Below are positions 1-12,088 of a stretch of 64,000 bases of DNA, piece after piece. Within the stretch, counting starts at the first letter, position 1. Every line of letters starts with the position of its first letter. The stretch is from assembly GCA_011033025.1 (NCBI GenBank), contig WFMF01000035.1:558001-622000 (forward strand), in the 5' to 3' direction. Origin of the DNA: Beroe forskalii. Taxonomy: Eukaryota; Ctenophora; Nuda; Beroida; Beroidae. The notes beneath the pieces are model-generated. The model worked only from the letters and a program-made list of their open reading frames with translations. It was not told where the DNA came from and made no database searches. The position numbers and the translations under genes were made by a program.

Positions 1-3000
1 TGCACTCTGCACATGGGGGACTGTGGGTGGGAAGGAGCCCCGCACTCTGCACATGGGGGACTGTGGGTGGGAAGGAGCCCCGTACTCTGCACATGGGGGA
101 CTGTGGGTGGGAAGGAGCCCCGTACCGCTGCACATGGGGGACTGTGGGTGGGAAGGAGCCCGTACCTGCACATGGGGACTGTGGGTGGGAAGGGCCCTGT
201 ACCTGCACATGGGGACTGTGGTGGGAAGGAGCCCCTGTACTCTGCACATGGGGGACTGTGGGTGGGAAGGAGCCCCGTACGCTGCACATGGGGGACTGTG
301 GGTGGGAAGGAGCCCCGTACGCTGCACATGGGGGACTGTGGGTGGGAAGGAGCCCCGTACTCTGCACATGGGGGACTGTGGTGGGAAGGAGCCCGTACAC
401 TGCACATGGGGGACTGTGGGTGGGAAGGGTACGCTGCACATGGGGACTGTGGGTGGGAAGGAGCCCTGCACATGGGGGACTGTGGGTGGGGACTGCACAT
501 GGGGGACTGTGGGTGGGAAGGAGTCCCGTACGCTGCACATGGGGACTGTGGGTGGGAAGGAGCCCCGTACGCTGCACATGGGGGACTGTGGGATCAAAGG
601 AGCCCATTATACACTGCACATGGGGACTGGGGGTGGGAAGGAGCCCAGCACTGCACATGGGGACTGTGGGTGGGAAGGGAGCCCCGTACGCTGCACATGG
701 GGGGACTGTGGGTGGAAGGAGCCCCGCATCGCTGCACATGGGGGACTGTGGGTGGGAAGGAGCCCCGTACACTCGCACATGGGGGACTGTGGTGGGAAGG
801 AGCCCGCACACTCTGCACATGGGGGACTGTGGGTGGGAAGGAGCCCCGTACACTCTGCACATGGGGGACTGTGGGTGGGAAGGAGCCCGTACACTGCACA
901 TGGGGGACTGTGGGTGGGAAGGAGCCCCGCGTACACTGCACATGGGGGACTGTGGGTGGGAAGGAGCCCGTACGCTGCACATGGGGGACTGTGGGTGGGA
1001 AGGAGCCCAGTACACTGCACATGGGGGACTGTGGTGGGAAGGCCCCGTACGCTGCACATGGGGGACTGTGGGTGGGAAGGAGCCCCGTACGCTGCACATG
1101 GGGGGACTGCACATGGGGGGTGGGGGAAGGAGCCCCGTACTCTGCACATGGGGGACTGTGGGTGGGAAGGAGCCCCGTACTCTGCACATGGGGGACTGTG
1201 GGTGGGAAGGAGCCCCGCACGCTGCACATGGGGACTGTGGGTGGGAAGGAGCCCCGTACGCTGCACATGGGGGACTGTGGGTGGGAAGGAGCCCCGTACG
1301 CTGCACATGGGGGACTGTGGGTGGGAAGGAGCCCGTACTCTGCACATGGGGACTGTGGGTGGGAAGGAGCCCCGTACGCTGCACATGGGGGACTGTGGGT
1401 GGGACTGTGGGTGGGAAGGCCGCTGCACATGGGGGGGACTGTGGGTGGGAAGGAGCCCCGTACGCTGCACATGGGGGACTGTGGGTGGGAAGGCCCTGAG
1501 CCCCGCACATGGGGATGGGGGACTGCACATGGGGGACTGTGGGTGGGGAAGCCCCGTACTCTGCACATGGGGGACTGTGGGTGGGAAGGAGCCCCGTACG
1601 CTGCACATGGGGGACTGTGGGTGGGAAGGAGCCCCGTACCTGCACATGGGGGGACTGTGGGTGGGAAGGAGCCCCGTACCTGCACATGGGGGACTGTGGG
1701 TGGGAAGGAGCCCCGTACCCTGCACATGGGGGGACTGTGTGGGTGGGAAGGAGCCCCGTACGCTGCATGGGGGATGGGGGACTGTGGGTGGGGGGTGGGA
1801 AGGAGCCCCGTACTCTGCACATGGGGGACTGTGGGTGGGAAGGAGCCCCGTACACGCTGCACATGGGGGACTGTGGGTGGGAAGGAGCCCCGTACGCTGC
1901 ACATGGGGGACTGTGGGTGGGAAGGAGCCCCGTACGCTGCACATGGGGGACTGTGGGTGGGAAGGAGCCCTGCACTCTGCACATGGGGACTGTGGGTGGG
2001 AGGGCCCCCCGTACTCTGCACATGGGGGAAGGGACTGTGGGTGGGTGGGAAGCCCCGGTACTCTGCACATGGGGGACTGTGGGTGGGAAGGAGCCCCGTA
2101 CGCTGCACATGGGGGGACTGTGGGTGGGAAGGAGCCCCGTACCGCTGCACATGGGGGACTGTGGGTGGGAAGGAGCCCCGTACGCTGCACATGGGGGACT
2201 GTGGGTGGGAAGGAGCCCCACTGCACATGGGGGACTGTGGGTGGAAGGAGCCCCACCGCTGCACATGGGGGACTGTGGGTGGGAAGGAGCCCATACTCTG
2301 CACATGGGGACTGTGGGTGGGAAGGAGCCCGTACTCTGCACATGGGGGACTGTGGGTGGGAAGGAGCCCCGTACGCTGCACATGGGGGACTGTGGGTGGG
2401 AAGGAGCCCCGTACTCGCACATGGGGGACTGTGGGTGGGAAGGAATTTCTGCACATGGGGGACTGTGGGTGGGAAGGAGCCCCGCCTCGCTGCACATGGG
2501 GACTGTGGGTGGGAAGGAGCCCCGTACCCTGCACATGGGGACTGTGGGTGGAAGGAGCCCCGTACTCTGCACATGGGGACTGTGGGTGGGAAGGAGCCCC
2601 GTACCGCTGCACATGGGGACTGTGGGTGGGAAGGAGCCCCGTACGCATGGGGCACATGGGGGGGGACTGTGTGGGTGGGAAGGAGCCCCGTACTCTGCAC
2701 ATGGGGGGACTGTGGGTGGGAAGGGAGCCCCGTACGCTGCACATGGGGGACTGTGGGTGGGAAGGAGCCCCGTACGCTGCACATGGGGGACTGTGGGTGG
2801 GAAGGAGCCCCGTACGCTGCACATGGGGGACTGTGGGTGGGAAGGAGCCGCTGCACATGGGGGACTGTGGGTGGGAAGGAGCCCCGTACTCTGCACATGG
2901 GGGACTGTGGGTGGGAAGGAGCCCCGTACGCTGCACATGGGGGACTGTGGGTGGGAAGGAGCCCCGTACGCTGCACAATGGGGACTGTGGGTGGGAAGGA

Positions 3001-6000
3001 GCCCCGTACTCTGCACATGGGGGACTGTGGGTGGGAAGGAGCCCCGTACGCTGCACATGGGGGACTGTGGGTGGGAAGGAGCCCCGTACGCTGCACATGG
3101 GGGACTGTGGGTGGGAAGGAGCCCCGTACTCTGCACATGGGGGACTGTGGGTGGGAAGGAGCCCCGTACTCTGCACATGGGGGACTGTGGGTGGGAAGGA
3201 GCCCGTACGCTGCACATGGGGGACTGTGGGTGGGAAGGAGCCCCGTACTCTGCACATGGGGACTGTGGGTGGGAAGGAGCCCTGCACGCTGCATGGGGGA
3301 CTGTGGGTGGGAAGGAGCCCCGTACGCTGCACATGGGGGACTGTGGGTGGGAAGGAGCCCCGTACTCTGCACATGGGGGACTGTGGGTGGAAGGAGCCCA
3401 GTACGCTGCACATGGGGGACTGTGGGTGGGAAGGCCCCAGTACACTGCACATGGGGACATGGGAAGGGCCCCGTACTCTGCACATGGGGGACTGTGGGTG
3501 GGAAGGAGCCCCGTACGCTGCACATGGGGGACTGTGGGTGGGAAGGAGCCCGTACTAACTGCACATGGGGGACTGTGGGTGGGAAGGAGCCCTGTACGCT
3601 GCACATGGGGACTGTGGGTGGGAAGGAGCCCCGTACTCTGCACATGGGGACTGTGGGTGGGAAGGAGCCCTGTACGCTGCACATGGGGACTGTGGGTGGG
3701 AAGGAGCCCCGTACTCTGCACATGGGGGACTGTGGGTGGGAAGGAGCCCCGTACACTGCACATGGGGGACTGTGGGTGGGAAGGCCCCGTACGCTGCACA
3801 TGGGGGACTGTGGGTGGGAAGGAGCCCCGTACGCTGCACATGGGGGACTGTGGGTGGGAAGGAGCCCCACTCTGCACATGGGGGACTGAAGGAGCCCCGT
3901 ACGCTGCACATGGGGGACTGTGGGTGGGAAGGAGCCCCGTACTCTGCACATGGGGGACTGTGGGTGGGAAGGAGCCCCGTACGCTGCACATGGGGGACTG
4001 TGGGTGGGAAAGGAGCCCTCTACACTGGGGTACATGGGGGACTGTGGGTGGGGAAGGAGCCCCGTACTCTGCACATGGGGGGGACTGTGGGTGGGAAGGA
4101 GCCCGTACTCTGCACATGGGGGACTGTGGGTGGGAAGGAGCCCCATGCACGCTGCACATGGGGGACTGTGGGTGGGAAGGCCCCTGCACATGGGGGACTG
4201 TGGGTGGGAAGGAGCCCCGTACGCTGCACATGGGGGACTGTGGGTGGGAAGGAGCCCCGTACGCTGCACATGGGGGACTGTGGGTGGGAAGGAGCCCCGT
4301 ACTCTGCACATGGGGGACTGTGGGTGGGAAGGAGCCCCGTACGCTGCACATGGGGGACTGTGGGTGGGAAGGAGCTGTACTACGCTGCACATGGGGGGAC
4401 CCGTACCCTGCACATGGGGGACTGTGGGTGGGAAGGAGCCCGTACGCTGCACATGGGGGACTGTGGGTGGGAAGGAGCCCCGTACTCTGCACATGGGGGA
4501 CTGTGTGTGGGAAGGAGCCCCAACGCTGCACATGGGGGACTGTGGGTGGGAAGGAGCCCCGTACCCTGCACATGGGGGACTGTGGGTGGGAAGGAGCCCC
4601 GTACGCTGCACATGGGGGACTGTGGGTGGGAAGGAGCCCCGTACGCTGCACATGGGGGACTGTGGGTGGGAAGGAGCCCCGTACCCTGCACATGGGGGAC
4701 TGTGGGTGGGAAGGAGCCCCGTTCTCTGCACATGGGGGACTGTGGGTGGGAAGGAGCCCCGTACGCTGCACATGGGGGACTGTGGGTGGGAAGGAGCCCC
4801 GTACTATGCACAATGGGGACTGTGGGTGGGAGGGAGCCCCGTACCCTGCACATGGGGGACTGTGGGTGGGAAGGAGTCCCGTACACTGCACATGGGGGAC
4901 TGTGGGTGGGAAGGAGCCCCGTTCTCTGCACATGGGGGACTGTGGGTGGGAAGGAGCCCCGTACGCTGCACATGGGGGACTGTGGGTGGGAAGGAGCCCC
5001 GTACCCTGCACATGGGGGACTGTGGGTGGGAAGGAGCCCCGTACGCTGCACATGGGGGACTGTGGGTGGGAAGGAGCCCCGTACTCTGCACATGGGGGAC
5101 TGTGGGTGGGAAGGAGCCCCGTACTCTGCACATGGGGGACTGTGGGTGGGAAGGAGCCCCGTACTCTGCACATGGGGGACTGTGGGTGGGAAGGAGCCCC
5201 GTACCCTGCACATGGGGGACTGTGGGTGGGAAGGAGCCCCGTACCCTGCACATGGGGGACTGTGGGTGGGAAGGAGCCCCGTACTCTGCACATGGGGGAC
5301 TGTGGGTGGGAAGGAGCCCCGTACTCTGCACATGGGGGACTGTGGGTGGGAAGGAGCCCCGTACTCTGCACATGGGGGACTGTGGGTGGGAAGGAGCCCC
5401 GTACGCTGCACATGGGGGACTTTGGGTGGGAAGGAGCCCCGTACTCTGCACATGGGGGACTGTGGGTGGGAAGGAGCCCCGTACGCTGCACATGGGGGAC
5501 TGTGGGTGGGAAGGAGCACGGTACCCTGCACATGGGGGACTGTGGGTGGGAAGGAGCCCCGTACTCTGCACATGGGGGACTGTGGGTGGGAAGAAGCCCC
5601 CTACGCTGCACATATGGGACTGTGGGTGGGAAGGACCCCCTTACGCTGCACATGGGGGACTGTGGGTGGGAAGGAGCCCCGTACTCTGCACATGGGGGAC
5701 TGTGTGTGGGAGCCCCAACGCTGCACATGGGGATGGGGATGGGCCCCGTACCCTGCACATGGGGGACTGTGGGTGGGAAGGAGCCCCGTACGCTGCACAT
5801 GGGGGACTGTGGATGGGAAGGAGCACGGTACCCTGTACATGGGGGACTGTGGGTGGGAGGGAGCCCCGTACGCTGCACATGAAGGACTGTGGATGGGAAG
5901 GAGCCCCGTACTCTGCACATGGGGGACTGTGGGTGGGAAGGAGCCCAGTACGCTGCACATGGGGGACTGTGGGTGGGAAGGAGCCCCGTACTCTGCACAT

Positions 6001-7305
6001 GGGGGACTGTGGGTGGGAAGGAGCCCAGTACACTGCACATGGGGGAACTGTGGGTGGGAGGGAGCCCCGTACGCTGCACATGGGGGACTGTGGGTGGAAA
6101 GGAGCCCCGTACCCTGCACATGGGGGACTGTGGGTGGGAAGGAGCCCCGTACTCTGCACATGGGGGACTGTGGGTGGGAAGGAGTCCCATACGCTGCACA
6201 TGGGGGACTGTGGGTGGGAAGGAGCCCCGTACTCTGCACATGGGGGACTGTGGGTGGGAAGGAGCCCCATACGCTGCACATGGGGGACTGTGGGTGGGAA
6301 GGAGCCCCGTTCTCTGCTCATGGGGGACTGTGGGTGGGAAGGAGCCCCGCATGCACATGGGGGACTGTGGGTGGGAAGGGCCCTGTACCTGGCACATGGG
6401 GGACTGTGGGTGGGAAGGAGCCCCGTACGCTGCACATGGGGGACTGTGGGTGGGAAGGAGCACGGTACCCTGTACATGGGGGACTGTGGGTGGGAAGGAG
6501 CCCCGTACTCTGCACATGGGGGACTGTGGGTGGGAAGGAGCCCCGTACGCTGCACATGGGGGACTGTGGGTGGGAAGGAGCCCCGTACGCTGCACATGGG
6601 GGACTGTGGGTGGGGAAGGAGCCCCGTACTCTGCACATGGGGGACTGTGGATGGGAAGGAGCCCCGTACGCTGCACATGGGGGACTGTGGGTGGGAAGGA
6701 GCCCCGTACTCTGCACATGGGGGACTGTGGGTGGGAAGGAGCCCCGTACGCTGCACATGGGGGACTGTGGGTGGGAAGGAGCCCCGTACTCTGCACATGG
6801 GGGACTGTGGGTGGAAAGGAGCCCCGTACGCTGCACATGGGGGACTGTGGGTGGGAAGGAGCCCCGTACTCTGCACATGGGGGACTGTGGGTGGGAAGGA
6901 GCCCCGTACTCTGCACATGGGGGACTGTGGGTGGGAAGGAGCCCCGTACGCTGCACATGGGGGACTGTGGGTGGGAAGGAGCCCCGTACGCTACACATGG
7001 GGGACTGTGGGTGGGAAGGAGTCCCGTACGCTGCTTATGGGGGACTGTGGGTAAGAAGGAGCCCCGTACTCTGCACATGGGGGACTGTGGGTGGGAAAGA
7101 GCCCCGTACGCTGCACATGGGGGACTGTGGGTGGGAAGGAGCCCCGTACGCTGCACATGGGGGACTGTGGGTGGGAAGGAGCCCCGTTCTCTGCACATGG
7201 GGGACTGTGGGTGGGAAGGAGCCCCGTACCCTGCACATGGGGGACTGCTGGTGGGAAGGAGCCCCGAACGCTACACATGGGGATTGTGGGTGGGAAGGAG
7301 CCCCG
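1..7305. repeat. 40-bp minisatellite array, about 180 copies
   Basis: The whole stretch is a head-to-tail array of a 40-bp unit that begins CACATGGGGGACTGTGGGTG, continues GGAAGGAGCCCCGTAC and closes with a variable dinucleotide plus CTG (GCTG, TCTG, CCTG or ACTG). The array runs off the left edge of the window, so its true length is unknown. From about 4440 to 7290 nearly every unit is exactly 40 bp. Left of that, units are often shortened or lengthened, mostly inside G or C runs. The unit has no stop codon in several frames on either strand, and 40 is not a multiple of 3, so every frame cycles with a 40-residue period and very long open frames appear by chance. The G-rich strand has closely spaced G runs and could form G-quadruplexes. 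No gene is supported here. Confidence 0.97.
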
Positions 7306-7633
7306 AACCTCCCCAGAAACTGGTTATCTCAGATGCTGACAAGTACTTTGTTATTGGCTGCCAAGCGCCATTATCCGTTATATGCAGCTGTGGCAACGTG
7401 GCTCTTTTTAACCAGTTGCAACTTACACTGCATGGTGTTACCACCAACAGGTGTCTCAATCATTACACATTGGGAGCGGATAAAGTATCTCAACGATTTG
7501 CAGCACATCGAGGGAGAGTCTAAAGCAGCTCTCTAAATCTTTCCTTAAAATATGGGTGAAATCAGCACTACTGCACCACTGTCAGTAGGACTATCATCCC
7601 CTGAATTTAAACTTTGTAGAATTATCCAGATCA
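7306..7633. other. unique DNA flanking the minisatellite, no gene recognised
   Basis: The 40-bp array ends near 7305 and gives way to non-repetitive DNA. Two plus-strand frames that run out of the array stay open to stops at about 7523 and 7536. I could not match either translation to a family, and neither has a convincing splice site or start of its own. This could hide a host exon, but nothing seen proves it. Confidence 0.4.
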
Positions 7634-8496
7634 TCTTATATATAATTTGGAGATGGCACGTGAATTTTGTCTGTTTGTGCGGGCGCACAGTTTAAATTTG
7701 AGCTTGCCAAGAAAATATCAAGAGAAACGAAGGCTAAGCTGGGCTAAGTCGCGCTGTTGCTATGGATACAGATATTTTGCACGTGCAGATTATGATCAGT
7801 TCTGTGCGAGTGCTTTCTGATACGTTGTTGACTGCTGCATTGTAGCGTTTGAAAGAACAGTGTGTTTACTGTTTTTCATTTGAAATTCAAGATCTGAAGA
7901 TAGAGGACGGGTATGGCTGGCATCGTGGAGGCTATTTCCGATAGCATCTCTTCATAAATCTGTGGCAGACGTCGGTCGATTTAAATCAATGCTGAGTTGA
8001 TGATAACGGAAAAATGTGAATTTAGAGCAATTTACGATTGACCAAAAGGAAAATCAAGTTGAATCGAATTTGGGCATAGCACATTGCGAATTTAGAAGAG
8101 TAGAAGACTGCTCTTGGCATGAATCACTGCTTTGATTCAACGTTCAGTATTATTACGATACTCGGTTTCAATTTTCAGATTTTACTTCATCATACAGGAA
8201 CAAATTATAATAATCAAAACTTGCCCGGTTCAGCATTACTAAAAGTAACCAACGGATAATGGTAATTTCTGCTTCTTCATAAACTTTTTGAGAGCTTATT
8301 ATTTGTATTGCCGCATTCATTTCTGTTTAATGCTGTTTTAATTTCGATGCTCCGTATCTTTTGACTTGATTGGAGTTCTTCGATGCGGTAAAAAGTATTC
8401 AATAAACTTGAGTTGCATTGTTTCAATTTTGCGAACGAGGTGCTGCGTAGCAGCGCCGAGTGATCTTTGTATTTGCAGGCCCTACGGGCCTGCTAG
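7634..8496 (+). mobile_element. short non-autonomous Helitron-like element (copy A)
   Basis: The right end has a GC-rich hairpin (GCAGGCCC, loop TAC, GGGCCTGC, 8476-8493) running straight into CTAG, and the next base is T. The left end starts TCTTATATATAA after an A. TC at the 5' end, hairpin plus CTRR at the 3' end and insertion between A and T are the known hallmarks of Helitrons. A second hairpin (GCTGC-GTA-GCAGC) lies about 40 bp inside the 3' end. Much of the interior, from the start to about 8280, recurs at 29207-29880, and the 3' end recurs inverted at 28411-28480. There is no Rep/helicase frame, so it would be non-autonomous. The hairpin touches CTAG directly instead of sitting about 10 bp away, so the class is an inference. 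Confidence 0.5.
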
Positions 8497-8767
8497 TGAG
8501 ATTTATAAAATGGATCAACAGTCGTAGATAGTATCCCAGAAATATCATAGAATATTCAAACGTCCCTTTTAACGTGTTAAACGGCCAAATCAAAAGAAGC
8601 AGTAGTTCCACAATCCACATTCCACAAACCTTAAACAGTGGGAAGCACCCTGCTGCTTCATTATACTTTCACGATTCTTTTCTTCTTTTCTTTCGATATT
8701 ACCAGCATTGCCCGATTAAATTTGAAATGATCATAACAAGAAGTTTGCAAGCAGGTCAGTAGAAAAT
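8497..8767. other. spacer between Helitron-like element and Penelope-like frame
   Basis: This stretch is AT-rich with no recognisable motif. It could be the degraded 5' part of the Penelope-like element that follows, but no RT motif is visible in it. Confidence 0.3.
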
Positions 8768-10774
8768 TTGCACAAAGAGCTCATAAACCTTTGGCTTGAA
8801 GGCAAAAAACAAAGCCATGTCACAGCCAGGACTGCTTATGACATTATGGGTATATCAGATAACACCAAGGCTGATGGAACAGGGCCAACTAACTCCCAAA
8901 GCACACTGCCCCACTTCAAGCCTGGCAAACCTTATTTCTACCCAGCACTGAAGATACACAAACTCAGAAGAGAAATGCTGGTACCTGGCGTTGAGCCACC
9001 AATAAGGCTCATCACAGCTCTCCAAGAGGGAGTCACTAGGAGATCAGACGTCTATTTGGCAGACACATACCTGCGAAAATTAGAAAGAGATTTCTGTGAA
9101 GACCTCCTAATAGATAGCACTGATGCCCTAAACTGGCTTGATACAACAAATCGCACCTTAGACAGCAACCTTAAACGCCGACTCAAAGCATTCTCATTTG
9201 ATTTTGAAGCGTTATATGATTCTATAAAGCCTGAGCTAGCAATGGAAGCTCTCAAAATTGCCATTGATGAATGTAGACCTTATTGGACAGACGAGTTCAA
9301 AACATGGATCATTGACCTTGTTAAACTCAGTTTCAAGTCCTCTGTCGGACAGTTTGAAGGTTGCTGGTACAAACAAAGAAAAGGTGTACCAACTGGTGGA
9401 AGTTTGTGTGTTCAAATTGCTAATATAGCAGTATATTACTGTTTGAGAGAAGTAGTTTACTCTGATCTAACACTCATGAAAAATGTCATCACTACTAAAA
9501 GATTTATTGATGACGGAGCTGGCGTATTTGATGGAACGAAAAGACAATTCACTGATTTCATACAAAACATTAATGATAAATTGAGTCAGTTTTCGTTACA
9601 CATTGATGAACACACAGTCTGCAGCCCTAATGAGTTCATTTCATTTCTGGACATTCAATATTGTTTTGATCAGAATGGAGACCTACAGACAGACCTGTAT
9701 ACTAAGGAGACTGATTCTCGCTCCTACTTATACTATGGCAGCTGTCATCCCAATCATGTATATAGCAGCATCGTTTATTCACAATGCCTGCGTCTCAGAA
9801 GAATTATAAATGATGACGAAAGGCTTTGTAGAAGAATTGATGAACTGAAAACATGTTTCTACAATTCATGCTACCCAGAAAAAATGGTGGAGAACATTTC
9901 TTCTAAGGTGAAAAGTATGGAAAGGGTTCTTCCTGACCCCAAAAATACATCAAACAGCTCCATTCTGATCCCAAACCCTCCTACTCCCAGCCCTACTATA
10001 AGGGTTATTTCAACTTTCGGAAGTGACTCAGATCTTGTAGATGTTGTGCAGACTTTTGAACCAGCACTTGTGAAAACAAGGAGTTTTTCTAGCAATAGCA
10101 GTAATTCCTCTGTGAGTGGAGCAAGTACTGAGAGCACAAACACAAGAAGCACAAACACTGAGCAGTCCGAAAAAGATGGCAAAATCTTCAAGTTTGTGAA
10201 ACGTACGGGTCATTCCCTCCGTAAGAAACTTGTGAAAAATAGACAGCACTCCTTAAGTAAAGCATTGACACAAACAGAACCTTGTGGACACCGAAACTGC
10301 AAGTGTTGTAAAATGATCGATGATAAGGAGCAACATGTAATCAATGGGGTTAAGATAAAGCCAGCGCTTGGTACTTGTTCTACTTATAATATAGTGTATT
10401 GCTTTGTGTGTAGCAAATGTCCTAAATATTATGTAGGTAGATCAGTGAGACCTTTGCGCGACCGAACCACTGAACACAGGACTAAATTTTACAAGCTTCT
10501 AGATAATCCTAGTATCAAACTTACTAATGAATATAAGGATGATGAATCTGATACTTATAGTTTGGGTGAGCACCTGATTGAGGATCACCAATTGTGTAAC
10601 AAATCTGATTTTAATGATACATATTCAATTTTTATTTTGATGAATTCGAGCACTACTACACTTGAAGAAAATGAACACAAGTTCATACATAAATTAAGAA
10701 CTGTCAAGCCATTTGGTATAAATTCCAATGATCCTTTTGGCCTTCCAATTCTTAATGTTAATTTTCAAGATTAA
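8768..10774 (+). CDS. Penelope-like retroelement: reverse transcriptase plus GIY-YIG endonuclease
   Basis: One open frame of about 668 codons. Residues 1-300 carry reverse-transcriptase motifs: motif A near 142-153 (SFDFEALYDSI), motif B near 203-222 (RKGVPTGGSLCVQIANI), motif C at 245-250 (RFIDDG, with the DD pair kept) and FLDI at 293-296. A low-complexity Ser/Thr/Asn linker follows at about 395-470, then a Cys/His knot (CGHRNCKCC). The C-terminal GIY-YIG nuclease has its first tyrosine motif at about 539 (YNIVYCF), then YYVGRS near 553, an Arg helix (RDRTTEHR), GEHLIEDH near 598 and a Glu near 633 (LEENEHKF). RT followed by C-terminal GIY-YIG is diagnostic of Penelope-like elements. No conventional ATG opens the frame, so the copy looks 5'-truncated, but every catalytic motif is present. 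Neither end was delimited. Confidence 0.9.
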   Translation: MHKELINLWLEGKKQSHVTARTAYDIMGISDNTKADGTGPTNSQSTLPHFKPGKPYFYPALKIHKLRREMLVPGVEPPIRLITALQEGVTRRSDVYLADTYLRKLERDFCEDLLIDSTDALNWLDTTNRTLDSNLKRRLKAFSFDFEALYDSIKPELAMEALKIAIDECRPYWTDEFKTWIIDLVKLSFKSSVGQFEGCWYKQRKGVPTGGSLCVQIANIAVYYCLREVVYSDLTLMKNVITTKRFIDDGAGVFDGTKRQFTDFIQNINDKLSQFSLHIDEHTVCSPNEFISFLDIQYCFDQNGDLQTDLYTKETDSRSYLYYGSCHPNHVYSSIVYSQCLRLRRIINDDERLCRRIDELKTCFYNSCYPEKMVENISSKVKSMERVLPDPKNTSNSSILIPNPPTPSPTIRVISTFGSDSDLVDVVQTFEPALVKTRSFSSNSSNSSVSGASTESTNTRSTNTEQSEKDGKIFKFVKRTGHSLRKKLVKNRQHSLSKALTQTEPCGHRNCKCCKMIDDKEQHVINGVKIKPALGTCSTYNIVYCFVCSKCPKYYVGRSVRPLRDRTTEHRTKFYKLLDNPSIKLTNEYKDDESDTYSLGEHLIEDHQLCNKSDFNDTYSIFILMNSSTTTLEENEHKFIHKLRTVKPFGINSNDPFGLPILNVNFQD

Positions 10775-12088
10775 TTCTATAATTTTCTCTTTCAGGGTTA
10801 TGCATTTCTTTTTTTACTGGATTTGACACTGACTTTATCCCCATTTATATAGGTACTGATGATGTAATGAAAATATTCTACCTGGATTGTAAATGGAGAT
10901 GTTAAAATGATCTGTTTTAAACTCATTGTTCGTCTGATTGTGGGATACATCTTATTATCAGTAGAAAATTGTTTTTTCTTTCGCATTAAGGTGACAAGCC
11001 AGGGATGGTAACAGTACAGCGAATGATGTGAATACTGAGATACTGAATTAGCATGTACAATTTGTACTATACATCAAATGCCGCAATGCTCAAAAACAAT
11101 AAGAACATGGACTTCAAAAGCAACAACATGCAATTATTGCAATTCAGTAAATTGTGCGGTTCAGATCTGAGCTGCATCACTCATTAGACTCTTATTGAGT
11201 TATTGGAGTACATTAGATGTGTACAATTAATGGTAATCTAGTAGGGTAGTCAACACACCATCATTACTAAATTAATGTCAAAATAACAGCTATTTTAAAG
11301 CTACTATGATAGTTATGATACTGATAGGGATGTCTTAACAAATGTAGTGAAACGAGAAATAATTTCCCGAATTCTGCTTTGCACCCCCTGGGAAGCTATT
11401 CCAATCGTCGATTAGAAAATCGGATCAATTTCTAAATCTTAACAGTTCAAAATCTGAAATTGAATTATTTTTCAGTTGATTGTGGTTCTCATATACCTTC
11501 CAGACCTTTAATAGTACATTGGAAATCTACTTTATCCGCCCATGTTTACTTATTTAAGAGGCCCTGGTTATTAAAATATTAACTTATTAGGGGCCGGCAA
11601 ACTTTCACCTCCACGTGATGATAAATAAGGTTAAATGATTTTTATATGATATAAAAACTACTTAAGTAAATATTATATAAGTACAGTATATAATGATATG
11701 CTTACATGCAAAGATTATGTCGAAAACGTCTTATCAAGAAATTATAGAAAGTGATTTACTTATTACAATGATTGTGAAATGAAATACCATTATCTATTAG
11801 ATTGCACGCAGTACACACGATTTATGAGATAATTACAACAGGTGATGGTCGTTGTATGCCACATAGAATGACATGCAACAGACGAAAAGAAAAACGTCGA
11901 TCCATGAAGTGAATTGTACCTAAGTAACATAAACAGAATACAATTGATACATAACAGAATACAATTCATATTATATATAAACAGAATACAATAATTGATG
12001 ATATATTTTAGAAATAATTTTAGATACAAACAACAATTAGAGAATCAGGAGAAAGCATTCAATGAAATATGAATGGTGCTGTAATTAC
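10775..12088. other. AT-rich DNA, no gene recognised; last exon of the TMEM272-like gene expected here or further left
   Basis: There is no coding signal I can name. The minus-strand TMEM272-like gene leaves a splice donor at 12088, so at least one more exon should lie at lower coordinates. I looked for the family's fourth membrane segment on the minus strand here and did not find it. The 11930-12010 part is a run of ACAGAATACAAT-type repeats. Confidence 0.4.

Noticed and set aside
1-7305. CRISPR-like appearance of regularly spaced repeats
   Set aside because: The 40-bp units are contiguous with no unique spacers, in an animal genome.
13-7536. Very long open frames (up to about 1450 codons) on both strands of the 40-bp array
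   Set aside because: All frames are open because the unit lacks stops; translations are 40-residue cycles of low complexity in every frame, with no domain and no codon signal.
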